64,000 nucleotides of DNA from Chromobotia macracanthus (GCA_036877525.1 JAZGTH010000066.1:1622501-1686500); one strand, 5' to 3'. Shown: positions 35,921 to 50,200, counted from the first letter of the stretch. Numbers and translations: made by a program. The notes: generated by a model from the letters alone, not told the origin.

Positions 35921-37867
35921 GGCTGGCACAGCTGTGCATCACCTGTGAGACAACAGGTGTTGTCTCTAAGCATCCTTCATACTGTCTGAGCCCTGCGGTT
36001 CAGGTTATTTCAGGATTAATTGATCCCGAGTCTCCAGTGCATGAAGACACCAGAATAGACTTCCTGTTTCTGTCCTCTCTTCTACCTCTGACAGCCTGAC
36101 AACAGCTCCCTTTGTTAACATCACCGCAGGAGCGGAATGACGACCAGGTTCCCTTTATCTCTGGAACATATGAGGACCTCCATCCAAGCTGGTAAAACGT
36201 CCATTGGCTTTCCTTAAAGGTCCTGAGAGCTGCTGGGTTTCATGGTTCAGTGGTCTCAGATCTTCTCCTGGAACGGTGAGACATCAGTGTAAGACAACAG
36301 AATCTGTAAGATATTTTGCATGGTTAAAAATAAGACCAGTGAAGGTCAGTGGTGTTGTTACCAAAACAGCTGAGCAATGAATCATCATAAATGTGGCTTT
36401 GAGTGAAGCATTTAACCTCAGGTTACTCTGTGAAAACTGTCCTTGTTTAAAGTTCATGAACTGTTCTGCCAGCGTCTCACAAAAGCAAATAAATTCAGCC
36501 TAAGTCATGTGTTTCGAGTTTCAAGCATTGACCTGATTCTTCTCTACCAATTAAAGACATCATAGAGATAGCTAGAGACATCATTTTACTCAACCAATCA
36601 TACAAGAAACACAATCTTCTTTTGCAAACCTGACAGAGATTCAGTATCTGACTGTATAGTCCCAGCAGAGCTGCTCTTTTTGATGAGGTTCTCATTACTG
36701 GATTTGGATCAGGGGCATGACCAGCTGTCTGGGCTGGTGATTCAACCCAAACCAGATGGGCTTCTAACAAAGCTACACCGCTAACCTGCTCGCATCTCCA
36801 TTTGCCTTCATCACACCTGTATCTTCTCACCCCCCGTGCCCAGAACCACACACCCCACCTCTTTGTTTACCCCCACCCCATCACCCAATCTCCAGCAGTG
36901 CCTTGGGGTTCAGCACAGCTGCGAGCGGTGCCTTATCCTCCCAATTACCCACCGAGGAGAACAATGAGCTCAAAATAACAGCGAGCGAGAGACGGTATTT
37001 TGGCCTGTCTGACGTCAGGTTAGCCATGGCAACTCGCCGCTCTTATGAACCTGTCCGCAGACATCAAACATTCCTGTTATTAAGATCAAAGCTTCTGTCC
37101 TGCCAAACTGGAATCATTTTCAGTTTTCCGCACAGCCCATCTGTGAGTGCCAGGAGATATAGACCGGTGTGTAGTGCACGTGTGGGGTCACGTCATTATA
37201 CGTATAGACACACAAACGCGGAAACAGAAAACTAGAAAAACAAGAAATATAAACCAACCCCAGATGAGCTTCAAACTTTAAGATCAAGCTAAGCTAAAAA
37301 TATAAATTACTGTGCTGTTAATGTTGTTTTATGAAACTAGCTTACACAAGCTTCTTAAATAATACCAGTAAAGTCACGTCTTATCTAGAATGTACAGGAG
37401 ACCTCAACAATGTCTCAAAATGTGCTCAGAAGGTCTACAAGCAAATATCAGAGATTTAAATATTAACTTTTTTAATCAAATGCTTTCAAGGCCAAATTAC
37501 CTAAATAAATTGTACAGCTTTATATCTGTCAAAACACTGTTTATATTTTATTTCTTGCAAAGAACCTAAAGAGAAACATCCGAGATGAAGTGGATACTTT
37601 CCTGAGCAATGAAAGAGAATGCTCAGAAAACGTTCCTCTCCGTCTCTTACGATCACTGAATATTAACACTGATCGATCGGTCATTCTGACACTCTGTCAG
37701 CAATGTTTACAACTGCTGGAAAACAGAATGTGTGTCATTTTGCCTCTAGTTTGTGTGTGTGTGTGAGAAAGCAAGAGAGAGAGAGAAAGTTCCTTCTGGG
37801 TACGAATGACAAATCAAATCTAATTTATTGTGTTGCTTGCCAGAGCCTCTCTTCACTCTACCTGGAA

Positions 37868-37995
37868 TACACACAAACACACACACAAATACACACATAC
37901 TCACACATAAACTCACACACTGACACACCCTCAAACATACAAACAAGCAAACAATCTCACAAAGAAACACACAAACTCACACACACACACACACA
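37868..37995. repeat. CA-rich cryptic microsatellite
   Basis: Imperfect CACACAAA/CACACTCA units followed by a purer CA run at 37979-37995, preceded by TG and GA runs at 37753-37788. The apparent ORFs across it are low-complexity artefacts. Confidence 0.85.
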
Positions 37996-38694
37996 CTAAC
38001 ACGCTTTCTCTTTAAAACTGATTCCGACTCTTCCAGAGTATGACAGACAGACAGACAGACGTGACACACATGTGAGTGACCACAGACAGTTTTTAAAACC
38101 CTGAGGACAAACGTGTCACTCACACACACACACACACATTTTCAGAACCGTCAGTAAACAGTGAAGAATAAAAAGAGCGACAGATGACCTGCTGCCAGAT
38201 ATAAACAAAAAGAACTCGTCTTTTAATGTTCAAACTCCAGCCATGTTTATCACGAGTCACGAGTGAAAGATCTGAATCTATTACATTGATTTTCAGCTGA
38301 ATGATTCTGTGAGGCACGTATACAGGTGCAGAATAACAAAAGAGAAGAAATGACCCTGCATACAGACGACAGAAATAAACAGAAGAACAGCTGCCGTCTT
38401 TAGAAGACACGCCAGAATCTAGATTTTAATCTGCTTAATATGATCTGCATCTTTCTTTTTAATAAAGCAACCCAGAAACACTTCTTTACTCCCCAGAAAC
38501 CTCTACATGTCTGGTACAATGTGTTACTACATGCTTAACAGTATCTGGATAATTATTACCCATTTTGTTTATTATAATCATACACAATATTTTACTAGCA
38601 CACAAGGTGGGGGTATGTGGACCCATGCAACTGTCAGGCTCCCAATTTTGTGGAAATCTTCAGCGCTCCGCTGACCCGAACTAACTAATTAAAC

Positions 38695-38890
38695 CCCAGT
38701 CAGGAGTCAGAACTGTAGAGCAATGGGCTGTGCACTCGCTTCAACATATAGCAGCTGTTGGCACACAGGGACTCGGATTCGAGTTGGATCTGAATCATGT
38801 CCCCAGGTCTGTTGTCCCTGCTCTCCTGTCTGCAGTTCACAAACCGACAAATAAAGACAAAAAGCTCACAAATAAAATATAAAACTTAAT
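38695..38890 (+). mobile_element. tRNA-derived SINE-like element
   Basis: Contains an A-box-like TAGAGCAATGGGC (about 38717) and, about 50 bases later, a B-box-like GGATTCGAGTTGG. A GTCCCTGCTCTCCTGTCTG segment and an AATAAAGACAAAAAGCTCAC / AATAAAATATAAAA tail follow. This order is typical of fish tRNA-derived SINEs. It does not fold as a standard tRNA. Confidence 0.6.
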
Positions 38891-41800
38891 TACAGAAGAC
38901 ATTTATTAACCACTGGAGTTGTGTGGATTACTTTTATGATGGATGGATGGGCTTTTTGGAGCTTTAAAATCTCGGGCACTATTAACTGCCATTATAAACC
39001 TGGAAAGAGCCAGAATATTATATAAAATAACTGATTCTGTTCGGCTCAAAGAAAGTCATATACACTGGATGTATTTTGCTTTAAGTTCAGGATAAGCTCT
39101 TCTCTGATGCAGCTTACACAGAGAGCATCTGCAGTTTAAGGTTAAGAATACACACACACACACACACACAAACTGCATGATTATTCAGACTGGGAAACTG
39201 CTATTCCTCGTAAGATTCTGACTCTGGAATTTTCTGCTCTTTTCATCTGATTGACGGGTAAGAACCAAAGTGAACAGTCCTGAATATCTCACACACGCTG
39301 CTTACAGATCCTGCTCCAGGGTTCCCCACAGAGAACTTAATCAAATCTAAATAAAACCATACAATACTCCATATGTGAATATAATAAACGGCTTTAAAGA
39401 TTACAGACAACAACTCAGCTTCACAAAGCATCTGTCAGATATATTATTATCTCATTTAAGCCAACAGCCTAAGTTTACAAACTCAATGAATCGTGAGTTG
39501 GTAAATAACCAAGTCTAGACAAACTCTGTACACCATCTCAGCTAATTTTGAGAATTTAAACATAGTAAAATGTCTTAAAGGGAGCTGAGAGTTCTTCACT
39601 TTTATCAGTAGCTAAAAACTTGATCAAATAAGCCAAAATATTTACTACACAAACATGTAGACACTCTGCAGACATCTGCGAAGCATCTTGTGGATTTCTA
39701 TGCAAACAGATTTTGTGTAGGACTGTTTATGACACAAACAGACAAACTTCTAAAATAATTCTTGGTCTGGAAAAAATCTTTAGTCTTTAGAATGCAATTA
39801 GTCATGTCAGGTCTGACTGCAGCCTATTTTATTTATTTGCTTTTACAATTTAATAACAAATGATCCATTTTTGAAAATGAGTATCATGGAGGATCATAGA
39901 ATATCTGTTTATTTGACTTTCACAGGTTTGTGGGATGCGGTCCAACCCACAGAACAGAAATCAGCCCAAGAAATAATGATTTAGGGTGTCACATCCTGTA
40001 ATTAGAAATATATTTCATCCCTTTGGACTTGAAGAGGCATATTATGAGATCTGGATGAAAATGTGCAGCTAGACCAGCAGGTGAAGTTCATTTACAGACA
40101 CCAGACACAACAGAACTTTTCTCCTACATGGGGCCCACTCTCCTGCCAGTAACATCTGCAATTCCCATTTTTGAATATCAAAAGAATTCGGACCTTTTGT
40201 ACTCAGAAGGTAATATGATCACGTCTTTGCTTTTTAAATCCATTTTTAATGTGGCTACAGACTGTATTTCAAATCGATCTACATGACACTACATCTCTGC
40301 AGGCTACCAGGAAAAAAATAATGTTAGCACATTAGAGATGAAACTTAAAAGTCTGCAGGGTCCCTGTCTGGACTCGAACTTTAACCTATGTGTGTGTGTA
40401 AGTGATAATCTGATCTGGATACTTCATCTTATTCAATAATAACATCTCTTTCACAGATCACCGGTTCACGGCCCGCCGGTATTGATGTGTTTATTGCTCT
40501 GCGTTTTCTGCACCAAAGAAAAATCCATAATTGTTTGAACAGAGCAAAACTGATCCCGGCAGTGACGTTTCAAGAGCTGTTTTCACACTGATTGTATTCC
40601 AGTCAACGAGCACCAAGGTCTTCCCTCTGTGGAATGAGAATGTTTTGACATTTATTCTGGATATATTCAGTGTCATGCAGCCGCAGGTTCAAATGTACAG
40701 CTCATCTGTTTCCTACAGACTCTTTGATTCTGTCTGTAAGTTAAATCAAAGGTCATTTTTCCTTCTGGAAGTTACAGGCAGTGGAGAATTACCACCTGTG
40801 TAATGAATTGTCAAACAGAGAGAGAGAGAGAGAACTTATAACTACAGTACTCATAATTTAAAGTCACGGTACTAAACAAGTTCTTTTAACAGTAAATGTA
40901 GGTAACTAAAACTGGAGCTAGTTAAGGAAGCAATATCTTTCAAAACCTATTAACTACAATATTCTGCACAAAACAAAAATTTCCTAATTTAAATCATTTT
41001 GATCAAAAATTGGTGATGAACTGTAGCACTTAACAAAACATTCACCTACAAACACAAGATGGACATATATACAAATAGTCAATGTACCCACAAAACAGCT
41101 AGACGGACAGCAAGCTAACTAACTAGCAAAGTGAAAGTGAAATGTACCTGTGTTTGAGTTGAACAGCCTCGTCACGTGATATCAGATGTTCAGCAGGGGT
41201 GACAAACTGCTCAACAATTCAGAAGATTATTAACCACTGATGTTTCAGACGCCTGAACCCCATCTGCAGGTGAAGACCAGAGCAGATTTCAGAGGTGAAA
41301 TGAATACATTCGCCTCAGTGCACACTGGAGAAACATCTTAATTTAAAACTTTTAGGCTCCTTTTTGTTCTCTAGAAAATCAGAGAATTATGAAATGCTGA
41401 TTTGCAGAACCAATAAGGTACCAAAATTGCTTAAAAATGTTTTAAAAAAGGAACCATACAGAAAATCAAGAACCTGATACAGCAAAAATGATTCTGGATA
41501 TAAAGACGTTTCAGACAACAAATGAACCTTCAGACAAATTTACAGAAACTAGAAACCAGTTTGCAACTATTTCAAACAGCCATGTTGTATTTTTGCTCTA
41601 TTTTTCTGTGGGAGTGTTTTGATGAACAGTAACTTTTCATTCTCTTTCATTAAACACTAAACTCCCTCAGCTCCTTCCCTTTCTGAATCTTCAGCGTTTA
41701 TGAGTTCAGAACCAAACGTTTGCACACAGTGACCTAAATCGCATTATTTTGTGTGACAGGCGTAAGCTCAACAACAGTCTCCGGTTGACTGCGCTCTGCT

Positions 41801-41960
41801 GTGGGATCCCACTGCCGTTTTCTCGCTCGGGAACAAATGTTTTAACGGGTACAGAGATGTTCAGTTGTAAACATCTTCTATGCCTGTCATCTGTGATTCC
41901 CGCTCTGTTCGGGCTCTTTCAGCAGATCAGAGCTGAATTAAAGCACTCACAGCTAACAGG

Positions 41961-42290
41961 GAATATTCTCAGAACGTTGGCAAATGTTCCTCTAAGTGTT
42001 CCTCTAGAAGTTATAAAAACATTCTTGCGTAGAATGCTTTTTAATTTTACATTTCATATCAAAACCGCTATTCTTAAGTTGTTAGTGAAATGTTTTAAAA
42101 TATTCAGACATTTTTAACTCTGGAATTATGTTCTTATAACCAAGCAATATCGTTAACACAATGTCTAAAAAACTGGATGTTTTGAACATTCCTAGAACTT
42201 TCAATGTTTTAAATAACATTTTTGTGCTTAGTGGAAATGTTAGGGAAACGTTCTTACAACCTGAAATTGTTAGCTGGGCTGTGTTTGCAC
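41961..42290 (+). repeat. Dispersed repeat, GTTAGCTGGG family (family 3)
   Basis: Contains CTAAAAAACTGGATGTTTTG, TTTAAATAACATTTTTGTG, GTTAGGGAAACGTTCTTACA and AATTGTTAGCTGGGC. The same series appears at 51040-51178 and 51800-51945. Confidence 0.65.
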
Positions 42291-43159
42291 AGGGAGATTG
42301 TTTACCAAAAATTGACGGTTTCCCCTTGACTACACCGGCCTTCATCTGTGCATCATCATCCACACTGCGTGTGTTTACTGACAGCACCATATGCTCATGT
42401 ATTTGTAGTTTGAATATTGTTTAGCAGGTGATTGACGTTTCTAATCCTACAGAGAGATTTTATGTAACACACAGTTTGATCAGAAATATATTAGGAGTAA
42501 GAAACAGTCCAGTCACACACACTCAATGACACTCAGAATGTGAAAGTTAATCATTTATACTGGTACTATGTCATTTCTGTACGGTCATGTGTGTGTGTGC
42601 TGTAATAAAAAATGTGCGGTCTTAAACAAACAGGACACACAGAGAAATACCAGTACATAAGATTAAAGAGGACAGACACACACACACACTTCACACGCAT
42701 CATTACAGATTTCTGAGGACCTCTTGGTGACTTTAGCTGTTAATAAGTTAAAAATTGTATATTTCTGAAGATCATTTCTACCACAAAATCAAAAGGAACC
42801 AACATGTTGCTTGAAGAAACTGATTTTTATTTTAATGACATTACCGTAACACAAAACAATTTGGAGATGAATTAATAAAATGATGTAATGTTTAAATTAA
42901 AATGCTAGCATTCTAATAAACTTTTCATCCTCAGTCTGAACAGCGAATCTCATTTCAGACTTTATGATGCAAATTTTGCTTGAAAATATTATCTGTACTA
43001 TATATACACAAGTATAAACACAAAACAGACACACAGATGGCCAAAATCCCACGTTTGTAAAAAACAGAGCAGACATTATTTTTTCTGCACAACCTCTCTC
43101 TCTAACTCTCTCTCATTCAGTTGGCTTTATCTCCCCCCTCCCTCTTTTTCCCACATTGT

Positions 43160-43181
43160 ATCTCTCTCTCTCTCTCTCTCC
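43160..43181. repeat. (CT)n microsatellite
   Basis: Pure CT run in a broader CT-rich stretch that starts near 43086. Confidence 0.9.
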
Positions 43182-43199
43182 ATTTGGAGCTCTAGGATT

Positions 43200-43433
43200 C
43201 ATCGTGAGATCTTCAGCACAGGTTCTCCTCTGATATTTGACCGATACATCACAGCACTGAAGATTATCAGAATGAAGTCCATGTTAACGGCCACCTGGCG
43301 TGCAGGAAAAGTGTCTGAGGAGCAAACAAATACAAACTGACACAGAGCGAGAGACAGAGAGACTCAGAGGGAGAGAGCCAGTGTGGAGAAGGGATTTCTT
43401 TCTGAGAGGGATTCCCCCACCCAAGAAACAGAG
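43200..43433 (+). other. Possible non-coding first exon and promoter area for shisal1
   Basis: After a CT-rich tract (43086-43181) comes a stretch of mixed composition that ends in a strong donor, aacagag|gtgagtg, at 43433/43434. It holds no long plus-strand reading frame. It lies 12 kb upstream of the shisal1 acceptor at 55447, which needs an upstream partner exon. This link is inference only. Confidence 0.25.
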
Positions 43434-43664
43434 GTGAGTGCTGACGGCTGTTTTTGATAAAGAAACATAAAGCAATGTGTATTTTTCTGGTGTGGGGAGA
43501 GCAGATCGCCTGAGAATAAACAGATGAAAGACGGAGTCTGTTTGCTTTTGGACTGTTGTGAGGTATCGTGGAGGTCTGTAACTTCAGATGAACATCTGAG
43601 GGCTCTTTAAGTGTCTCTCTTTGAATCATGAAATGATTGAGACTGCCTGATCTTGTTATATTAT

Positions 43665-44045
43665 GGTTTTTGAACGGGTACTATAGTCATAACGTTTTTT
43701 TTTGGTGTTTATTGGATATGGTCCTATGCTTATTCCACTGCTCTTCAGACTAGGCACCATGGTGTTTTGAAACAAAAAATGTGTTGTGATAATTCTACCA
43801 TGGTATTTGTTAGGTACGAATACAGTAACCATTCAGTACCATGGTATATTTCAGAGTACCACAAAATGAATCATAGAAAACAATAGCAATATCATATTTC
43901 CAGACACTTCTATGACGGTAATACCATATTTTTAAAAACACCTCACAGTATAATTTAAATGCAATGGAATTAGGTCATTTATGGTCAATTACTATGGTAT
44001 TACAATCACTGAAGCATGGTACAGACACAGTATTTTGTGTAAGAA
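43665..44045. repeat. CCATGGTA-rich dispersed repeat
   Basis: ACCATGGT/TACCATGGTAT/ATGGTATTAC words recur many times in both orientations over about 380 bases, as in known fish non-autonomous repeats. No coding frame spans it. Confidence 0.55.
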
Positions 44046-44122
44046 TAGATGCTTTAGAATTATGCAGGCAACTGAGCTAAGCTGGTAACTTAGAAACAGG
44101 CATGTTTAAGCGTTCAGTGACG

Positions 44123-44149
44123 CACACACACACACACACACACACACAC
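44123..44149. repeat. (CA)n microsatellite
   Basis: Uninterrupted CA run. It is complementary to the GT run at 44257-44286. Confidence 0.95.
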
Positions 44150-44248
44150 TTCTATACATGGGGGATGGGGGGGCGGTGGTTGTCTTCCAAGGAATAAGAA
44201 GGAAAATATCTGCTTGTCCAACCACAGCAGTGTGTGAGAGCAGTAATG

Positions 44249-44286
<38 letters not shown>
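44249..44286. repeat. (AT)n(GT)n microsatellite
   Basis: Short AT run (44249-44258) continuing into a GT run. It is the inverse complement of the CA tract 107 bases upstream. Confidence 0.95.
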
Positions 44287-45595
44287 TCACCTGCATGCAC
44301 AAATGTGCGTGATAAAAACAACAGAACATGGTGTATTAGTTCAATAAACTGTGTTCCTGAGCAGAACAGTGTGATCAGTCTGTGAGAGGCTGTTCTTTAT
44401 TACTCACAGCAGATGTTTGTTTATTCCTAAATCAGTTCATTTAGCGAGGAACAGCATTATGAATTGTTAATCACATATTAAAGTGTTTACATCAATAAAA
44501 AATTAAAACAGGACTAAAACAGACATCATAAAACTCAGATCACACAGCCTAGCTATTCAGAGCACAGTAAATAAAAGCAATATCGCATGTGCTAGAGTGT
44601 GTTATGGTGAAATATGGGCACGGGTGGGATTCAGGGTCGCAGGTTATCACAGGTAACCAGAATCTTATGTTCTTATGTCAGCATTCCTGAAACACCTCTC
44701 GTCCAATCAGATTCGAGGATAAATAAGCGCTGTAGGATAAATAATAAAAAAAGCCAATAGGGAATTAATCTGAAATTAAAGCTGCTTTCTGAGACGAATT
44801 TTGTGAGGTAATTACTGTTGAAATTTTATCAACCTCCCTGCAGGAGCCCTGTGTTCTGATAGACGGCCATTTATTTTCTTTAAATTACTCACAAAACAAC
44901 ACAGTGGGCGTCCCTAAAACACACACCTACTTAAACACACAGCCAGTTAAACAGTGAGACACATTGCCCTCATAAACAAACAGGTGGAGGTAAACACAAC
45001 ACCATAATGCCTTAACTCACCATGGCAAAAGACGGTTTGTTGAAATATTTCAGGAAGAGAATTCCAAACTCTTACAACAGATTTATGATTAAACAACAAC
45101 ATCCTGAAATTGACTGCTTAACAGGGGTTCACACGAAAATGAAGTTTATTTACTCCCATATCGTTCTAAACCTGTTTTGTTTCTCTTTCTCTGTGGAACA
45201 CAAAATCTTGAACGCTCTGGTTATACGATGTTATGCTGTGGTCAACGTGTTCAGAAGCTCTCGTATCACATGCTCATAAACCCCCATTCAATTATGGGTA
45301 AATAACCAAGAGAGAATTTTCATTTTCATTTTCATCTGATAACAAAAGTTAATAAGCGGGTGTCCCTGCCTTTTGCCTGTCACAAAACATGAATGTGTGA
45401 GTGTCTCAGAAGAGAGATGTATCTTCTGAGCTCAGCGTCTGTCCATTTAGCAGATGTTTTAATCTTCTGAAGTGACGGATAAGACAGTAAGTCTCAGTGG
45501 AGATGTCCTGAGGTTAAGAGATTTCTCTAGGGTTCAGAGGAGACAGCTAGTCGATTCTCTTGACGCGCCCCCATCTAAGACCAGAACACTATACA

Positions 45596-45757
45596 CCAGG
45601 GGTCTTCAGTCCATGTTCCTGGAGGTCCACAGACCTGCAGAGTTTAGCTTCAGTCTACTCTAACACACCTGTCTGGATGTTTCTGTCAGTTCCAAAGAGC
45701 TGCTTTATTAGGGCTGGAGCTAAACTCTGCAGCTCTTTGGACCTCAGTGGAGATTTC
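45596..45757 (+). mobile_element. hAT-like non-autonomous fragment
   Basis: Starts CCAGGGGTCTTCAGTCCATG, continues TTCCTGGAGGTCCACAGACC and includes TTAGGGCTGGAGCTAAACTC and CTGCAGCTCTTTGGACCTC. This word order is typical of an abundant fish repeat with CAGGGGT ends. The far terminal repeat is missing. Confidence 0.6.
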
Positions 45758-47124
45758 AGCTCTACACTTTATAGGGTTCTTGAGTTGATCTATGGTTCCA
45801 CAGAGATTAAATAAGTTCCATGTTACTTTTTGTGGCTTTACAAACTTCAAATTGTCATTAGGTCATTTTTAACCCTACCTACTCTAGAGAAGAGCTTCAT
45901 AACCCAGTGTTAAGCACACAGTCAGATAATAGTTACACATCCTAGGTGGTCCACAACCCCCGCGGCCCCTGGAGACAGGTCCCTTATCCTACCCCTTATC
46001 ATTATCCTTTAAGTGTAACACGAGTGAAAACTTTAGGAAACACATGTTTCGCCAGGCTAACATTAGATAACTGAAATAGTAACTAGGGTTTACTACTATA
46101 CCAAGTGCTTCAGCTAGCACTTGGAATGTCCAATCTAAGCTATTCGGGTTCTAGCATCAGTACACAGATGGTTTTCCAAACAACTTGAGAATAAAATGTT
46201 CTTGATGGAACTTAAAGGTTCCAAAAAGAACCATAAAGAGTTTTAAAGTGTTTTAGGAAAATTGCAGCTCAGCTCCTAAATAAACAGACAGGTTCATACA
46301 TCACTGCCAAACCTAAAAATGCAGATGTAAACAAATGACGCAATCAAGAACCTAACAGAATGTTCTGGTCCATTTAGAACCCAAAGCTTTGCTCTCATAG
46401 CCAAAAATGATGAACAAACACACACATGGTGAATATGGGAATCACAGAAGCTCATGAGTCAATCTCTGAGAATCAAGTGTGGGCGCGGGCACCACTCAGC
46501 CCCTCAGCCAGTCGAAACAGTCACTCAACATTCACCCACTAAGCGGTCACATTTCCAGTTGTTCAAACAGACTTTCTGCTTCTGTTAAATATTTGGTTTT
46601 TTTTGTGGGGGAAAAAAATTGTCTGCATTTTGTTGGTTGATGGTTTGAGCAGAAAGAATTTTAGTTGGAGCGTCTCTGAAATTTGAGTACGGTTTTCCAA
46701 ACTGACATCAGTCTTGACCTACAGCACGTTTTTCTATTACAGTTTATGAATTTACTTGCAGTAGTTCTGAAGTACCATATCCTGAATATGCATTATAAAA
46801 CCATTAGAAGCCACTTAGATCCTCGTGATGGCAGCTGTCGCGTCATTTCCTCTGTGTAAGGGAAAACGCAGAGCTCTGAAACCTCCACCATCCATTAGGC
46901 AGCAGTGCAGAGCTAACGCGGGCATGATTAGATCAGATAGCTCGGCGCTGCTGTTTGTCACATTATCTTCATTACTGGCAACAGAGGCGCATGCTTTCAG
47001 CTAACACAGTCCAGCCAGGAAATTCATTTATATCAAGATTTCAACTTCGTCTCGCAAACGTTATTTACCATGTCTTTCAAAAGACAGAAGCTTTCTGTTA
47101 AGAGAATAAAAAAAAAGAAAGTTT

Positions 47125-47250
47125 TGTCATCATTCAGTCACTCCATGAATTCTTATGATTTTTCTGTGGAAGACAAAAACAGAATTAGAAGTGAATTAGA
47201 AGTGAATGTGGACAGAATTCCTGTTTTTAGGTGAACTGAGCCTTTAATGG
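47125..47250. repeat. Eroded GGATAGTT-type element fragment
   Basis: TTTTGTCATCATTCAGTCAC, TTTTTCTGTGGAAGACAAAA and AGGTGAACTGAGCCTTTAAT follow the layout of the element at 19547-19806 but with a shortened middle. Confidence 0.45.
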
Positions 47251-50200
47251 TTTCTTAAACTAATCCTACAACTAATGGCTCATGCGAGGTCGATATCTCG
47301 GAATAGCTATTAAAGCTCTCCATGACTTTCTGTCAGCACACGCCCTGCGTTAGTCAACCACTTATCTGTCCTCTTCCGACTAAAAGCATTGTTGATGCAT
47401 TATGGGAAATGCTTCGGGTAGACTAATCGTTCTATTTGCCAGACCTTTAATTGTGATGTTGCGGGTTACTGTTTCCTGTCTAATGAACAGGGATGGATGA
47501 CACGATGACTTCAGGGCAGGTTACGATCAGAAACATGTTATTTTCCTTCAACAGATCTGAGTTCAGTGGGGACATCAGAGATTCAGTTCAGAAGGTGTCA
47601 AGTGTTATTTAAACAGTACACAGAGTTATTTTCAGTGGTATTTTCAACTTGTCCTTACCACTCATGTAAATGAACTGTAGATGGTTTTACAATAATGCAG
47701 CCAGAGACTAAGACAGGAATATTAAGCTTCATACCTCAATCCTTCACTGCCACACTACAATCACGAATGACAATTCAGGTCATGCTGTTTAAAGGTGCAG
47801 TGCACGATTCTGGAGCAATGCTATTTAACACAAAATATTACAAATATCTACAAAATTGTTTAAGTCTTTTCTGTGTGTGTGTTGAAACAATAAATATATT
47901 GTTTTTAAAAAGTCCTGGCTAAACAGGAGAAATAAACAAATTGGATCAGACCTATCCACATGATACTATAACACTCTCACAGCCAAACAGCAATCAGTTA
48001 GTCGTTGCCTGTGCAAAAATAATGTGTTTGTTATTTTGAGGGCGGAGCAATGAAGGGGGGGGGCATATTTTTTCAGCATTTTTCAGAAATCACATTTTTA
48101 ACTATAGGTGCCTGATTCTCAGCAAGTGGAACTTTCAACCTGAGAGACGAGAAAACAAATGACTACTAAACAAGTCCAATATAGTAACGCACTAGCAACA
48201 GTTGAGCTGTTGTATGTGTAGAGTTTTAGCTCCACATAAACCAGCTGTCTTTGGAAGTGTATTACATAACTGACTATTTGTAATTACTTACAGATTAATT
48301 GTAATGTTACCGACAGCAGGCCACAGATGCTGCTGAAAGAGCTTTCAAGCTGTAAAAAACAAAATATGGCTTTTAACAGACTGCCATAAGTTGGCAGACC
48401 TGAGGTCAGTTTGTCAGACTGACTATAGCAGCATCATTTCAGACTCATTAGCTCTCTGACTGACTTTACAGCCGTATGCAAACGCACACACATCTGCTGC
48501 CCAACTAAAACACATCCAAAAAACATTTACAGTAGATCATATGATTGGCTTTCTGATGCAAACAGAGAACGTCTGTGGAAGGCATAAGGACCATAAAATG
48601 CTCCTTTATTGCATTTGGTCTGAATAAATGTAAACATTCATAATGTCGTTATTTGTGCTCCACTGAAGATGGGTTTAGCATGCATACTGTAGGTAAATAA
48701 AGAAATGTTGTTTGGTTAACTGCCCCTTTAAGGTTCCTTAGATGTGATTAAAATATTCACTAAACCCCGAGTGCAATTGTACCCTCACAGAATTAATTAG
48801 AGAGAGAAAGACACGAAGCAAATTCTGTGCAAATCACAAAGACATCTCGACTCTTCTCTAAAAGCAAACACGCCACAGACCCTTTCCCACCCGTGTGCGA
48901 TTGAAATAAAGAATGACGTACCTTTAATAAATTACATTTAAAATCACATTGAGTCACACACTGTTATACAATCTAATCTGTGTTCATTATAACACGTTTA
49001 TTTACTGCATTCGCATGTACTGTTTATAACCAGCATCATGAAGACATGCTCTCCAGTGTCTTTCTCTGTGATGGGTTAATATTCTGAATCATTACCGAAT
49101 TAATCAGAGGCCAAACGGGGCTAATGAGGGTTATTCTGATGATCTCAGGGCTTGTTAACGCAGGGTAAATAATCTGTTTTTAATGCGTAGCCTTTAATAG
49201 CTCTGAATCATGTATAAGAAAACAACATTAATTCTGCTTATGTCTGTCTGAATTCATTTGAAATATTAAGGAACAGCTCTGTTTATGAGTCACCAAAGCT
49301 TGTTTGCCGTTTTCCTTTTACATTTCTTAGCACTTACTGTCAAGTTTGTAGATGGCAACCCTGTTTGTGTCACCAGGTCAGCGCGGTTTACAACAGCAGT
49401 TGGGAAATCTAACTAAACAAGCCAAACAAACAGAAGCAGACCAAACCAGAGCCAGGGGCAAAACTACACAGCAGTTTGAGATAAGTGGGTATATCGTATC
49501 TGTGCTCATGAACCATCGCTGTTTTATTCTGTGTGTGTGTGTCATGACAGTTAGACAGACTCTGGTCCAAATCTCCTGCTGAGAACCAAAGCAGAACCGC
49601 TATCACAGGGTTCTGCTCACCTTAAACTGTTAAATCAGTTTTTTAAGGGAAGATTCATGCTGAGTCTCTTAAAGAAGTATTTGAGCTCTGCAATAGCGCC
49701 ACGTTTTGCACTTTATATAGAATTCAGCTCTAGATTCTGTTGGTAAGACGTAAACATCCCTCCATTTACAGAGTGTACATTAGTGCTTTTTACAATAGTG
49801 GCCTAGAAACGTTTAACATAGAAAAGTTAAAAATGTGCAACTACCACACTGGGAGCTTCTCGGTTCATATTAGTGTGTCTTCTGAATGGCTTTTGTAATC
49901 TGTGTCTGTGCAAACCGATGTGTCACTTGTCACGACACAGCTGATGAAGTTAAACTAGTACCTTCCACATGACATTCTTAGAAAAACAACAGGAAGACAC
50001 ATGATGTAACTGTGTGTAAAACACAGGCTGTGTTTGAAAGGTAACACTGTTGCACTGCACAGTACACACAGTGTAGAGCCTGCAATGTTGACAACACGTG
50101 TGGAAAAAGTAGGAATGATTAATAATGAATCATTCCTACATTCCTAGTAATGATTTATGTTGTTGTCACATGACCTACACTGCATGTTTTATTCAGTCGA

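Larger units (their letters stand above)
25150..43080. other. Gene-poor intergenic region
   Basis: No coding exon, splice-phased ORF set or structural RNA was recognised. The stretch holds the repeats listed separately, scattered MITE fragments (for example 32325-32690), and a few repeat-free blocks that could be conserved non-coding elements (for example 30980-31260). Confidence 0.5.

Noticed and set aside
37746..37999. Open frames on both strands with Cys/Val or Thr/His repeats
   Set aside because: Translation of a CA/TG microsatellite.
38711..38790. tRNA gene
   Set aside because: A- and B-box-like words are present but no cloverleaf with a paired acceptor stem can be drawn; the downstream tail fits a SINE better.
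43267..43629. 120-codon minus-strand open frame
   Set aside because: Low-complexity Ser/Leu/Cys runs from the GA/CT-rich strand; no domain or splice structure.
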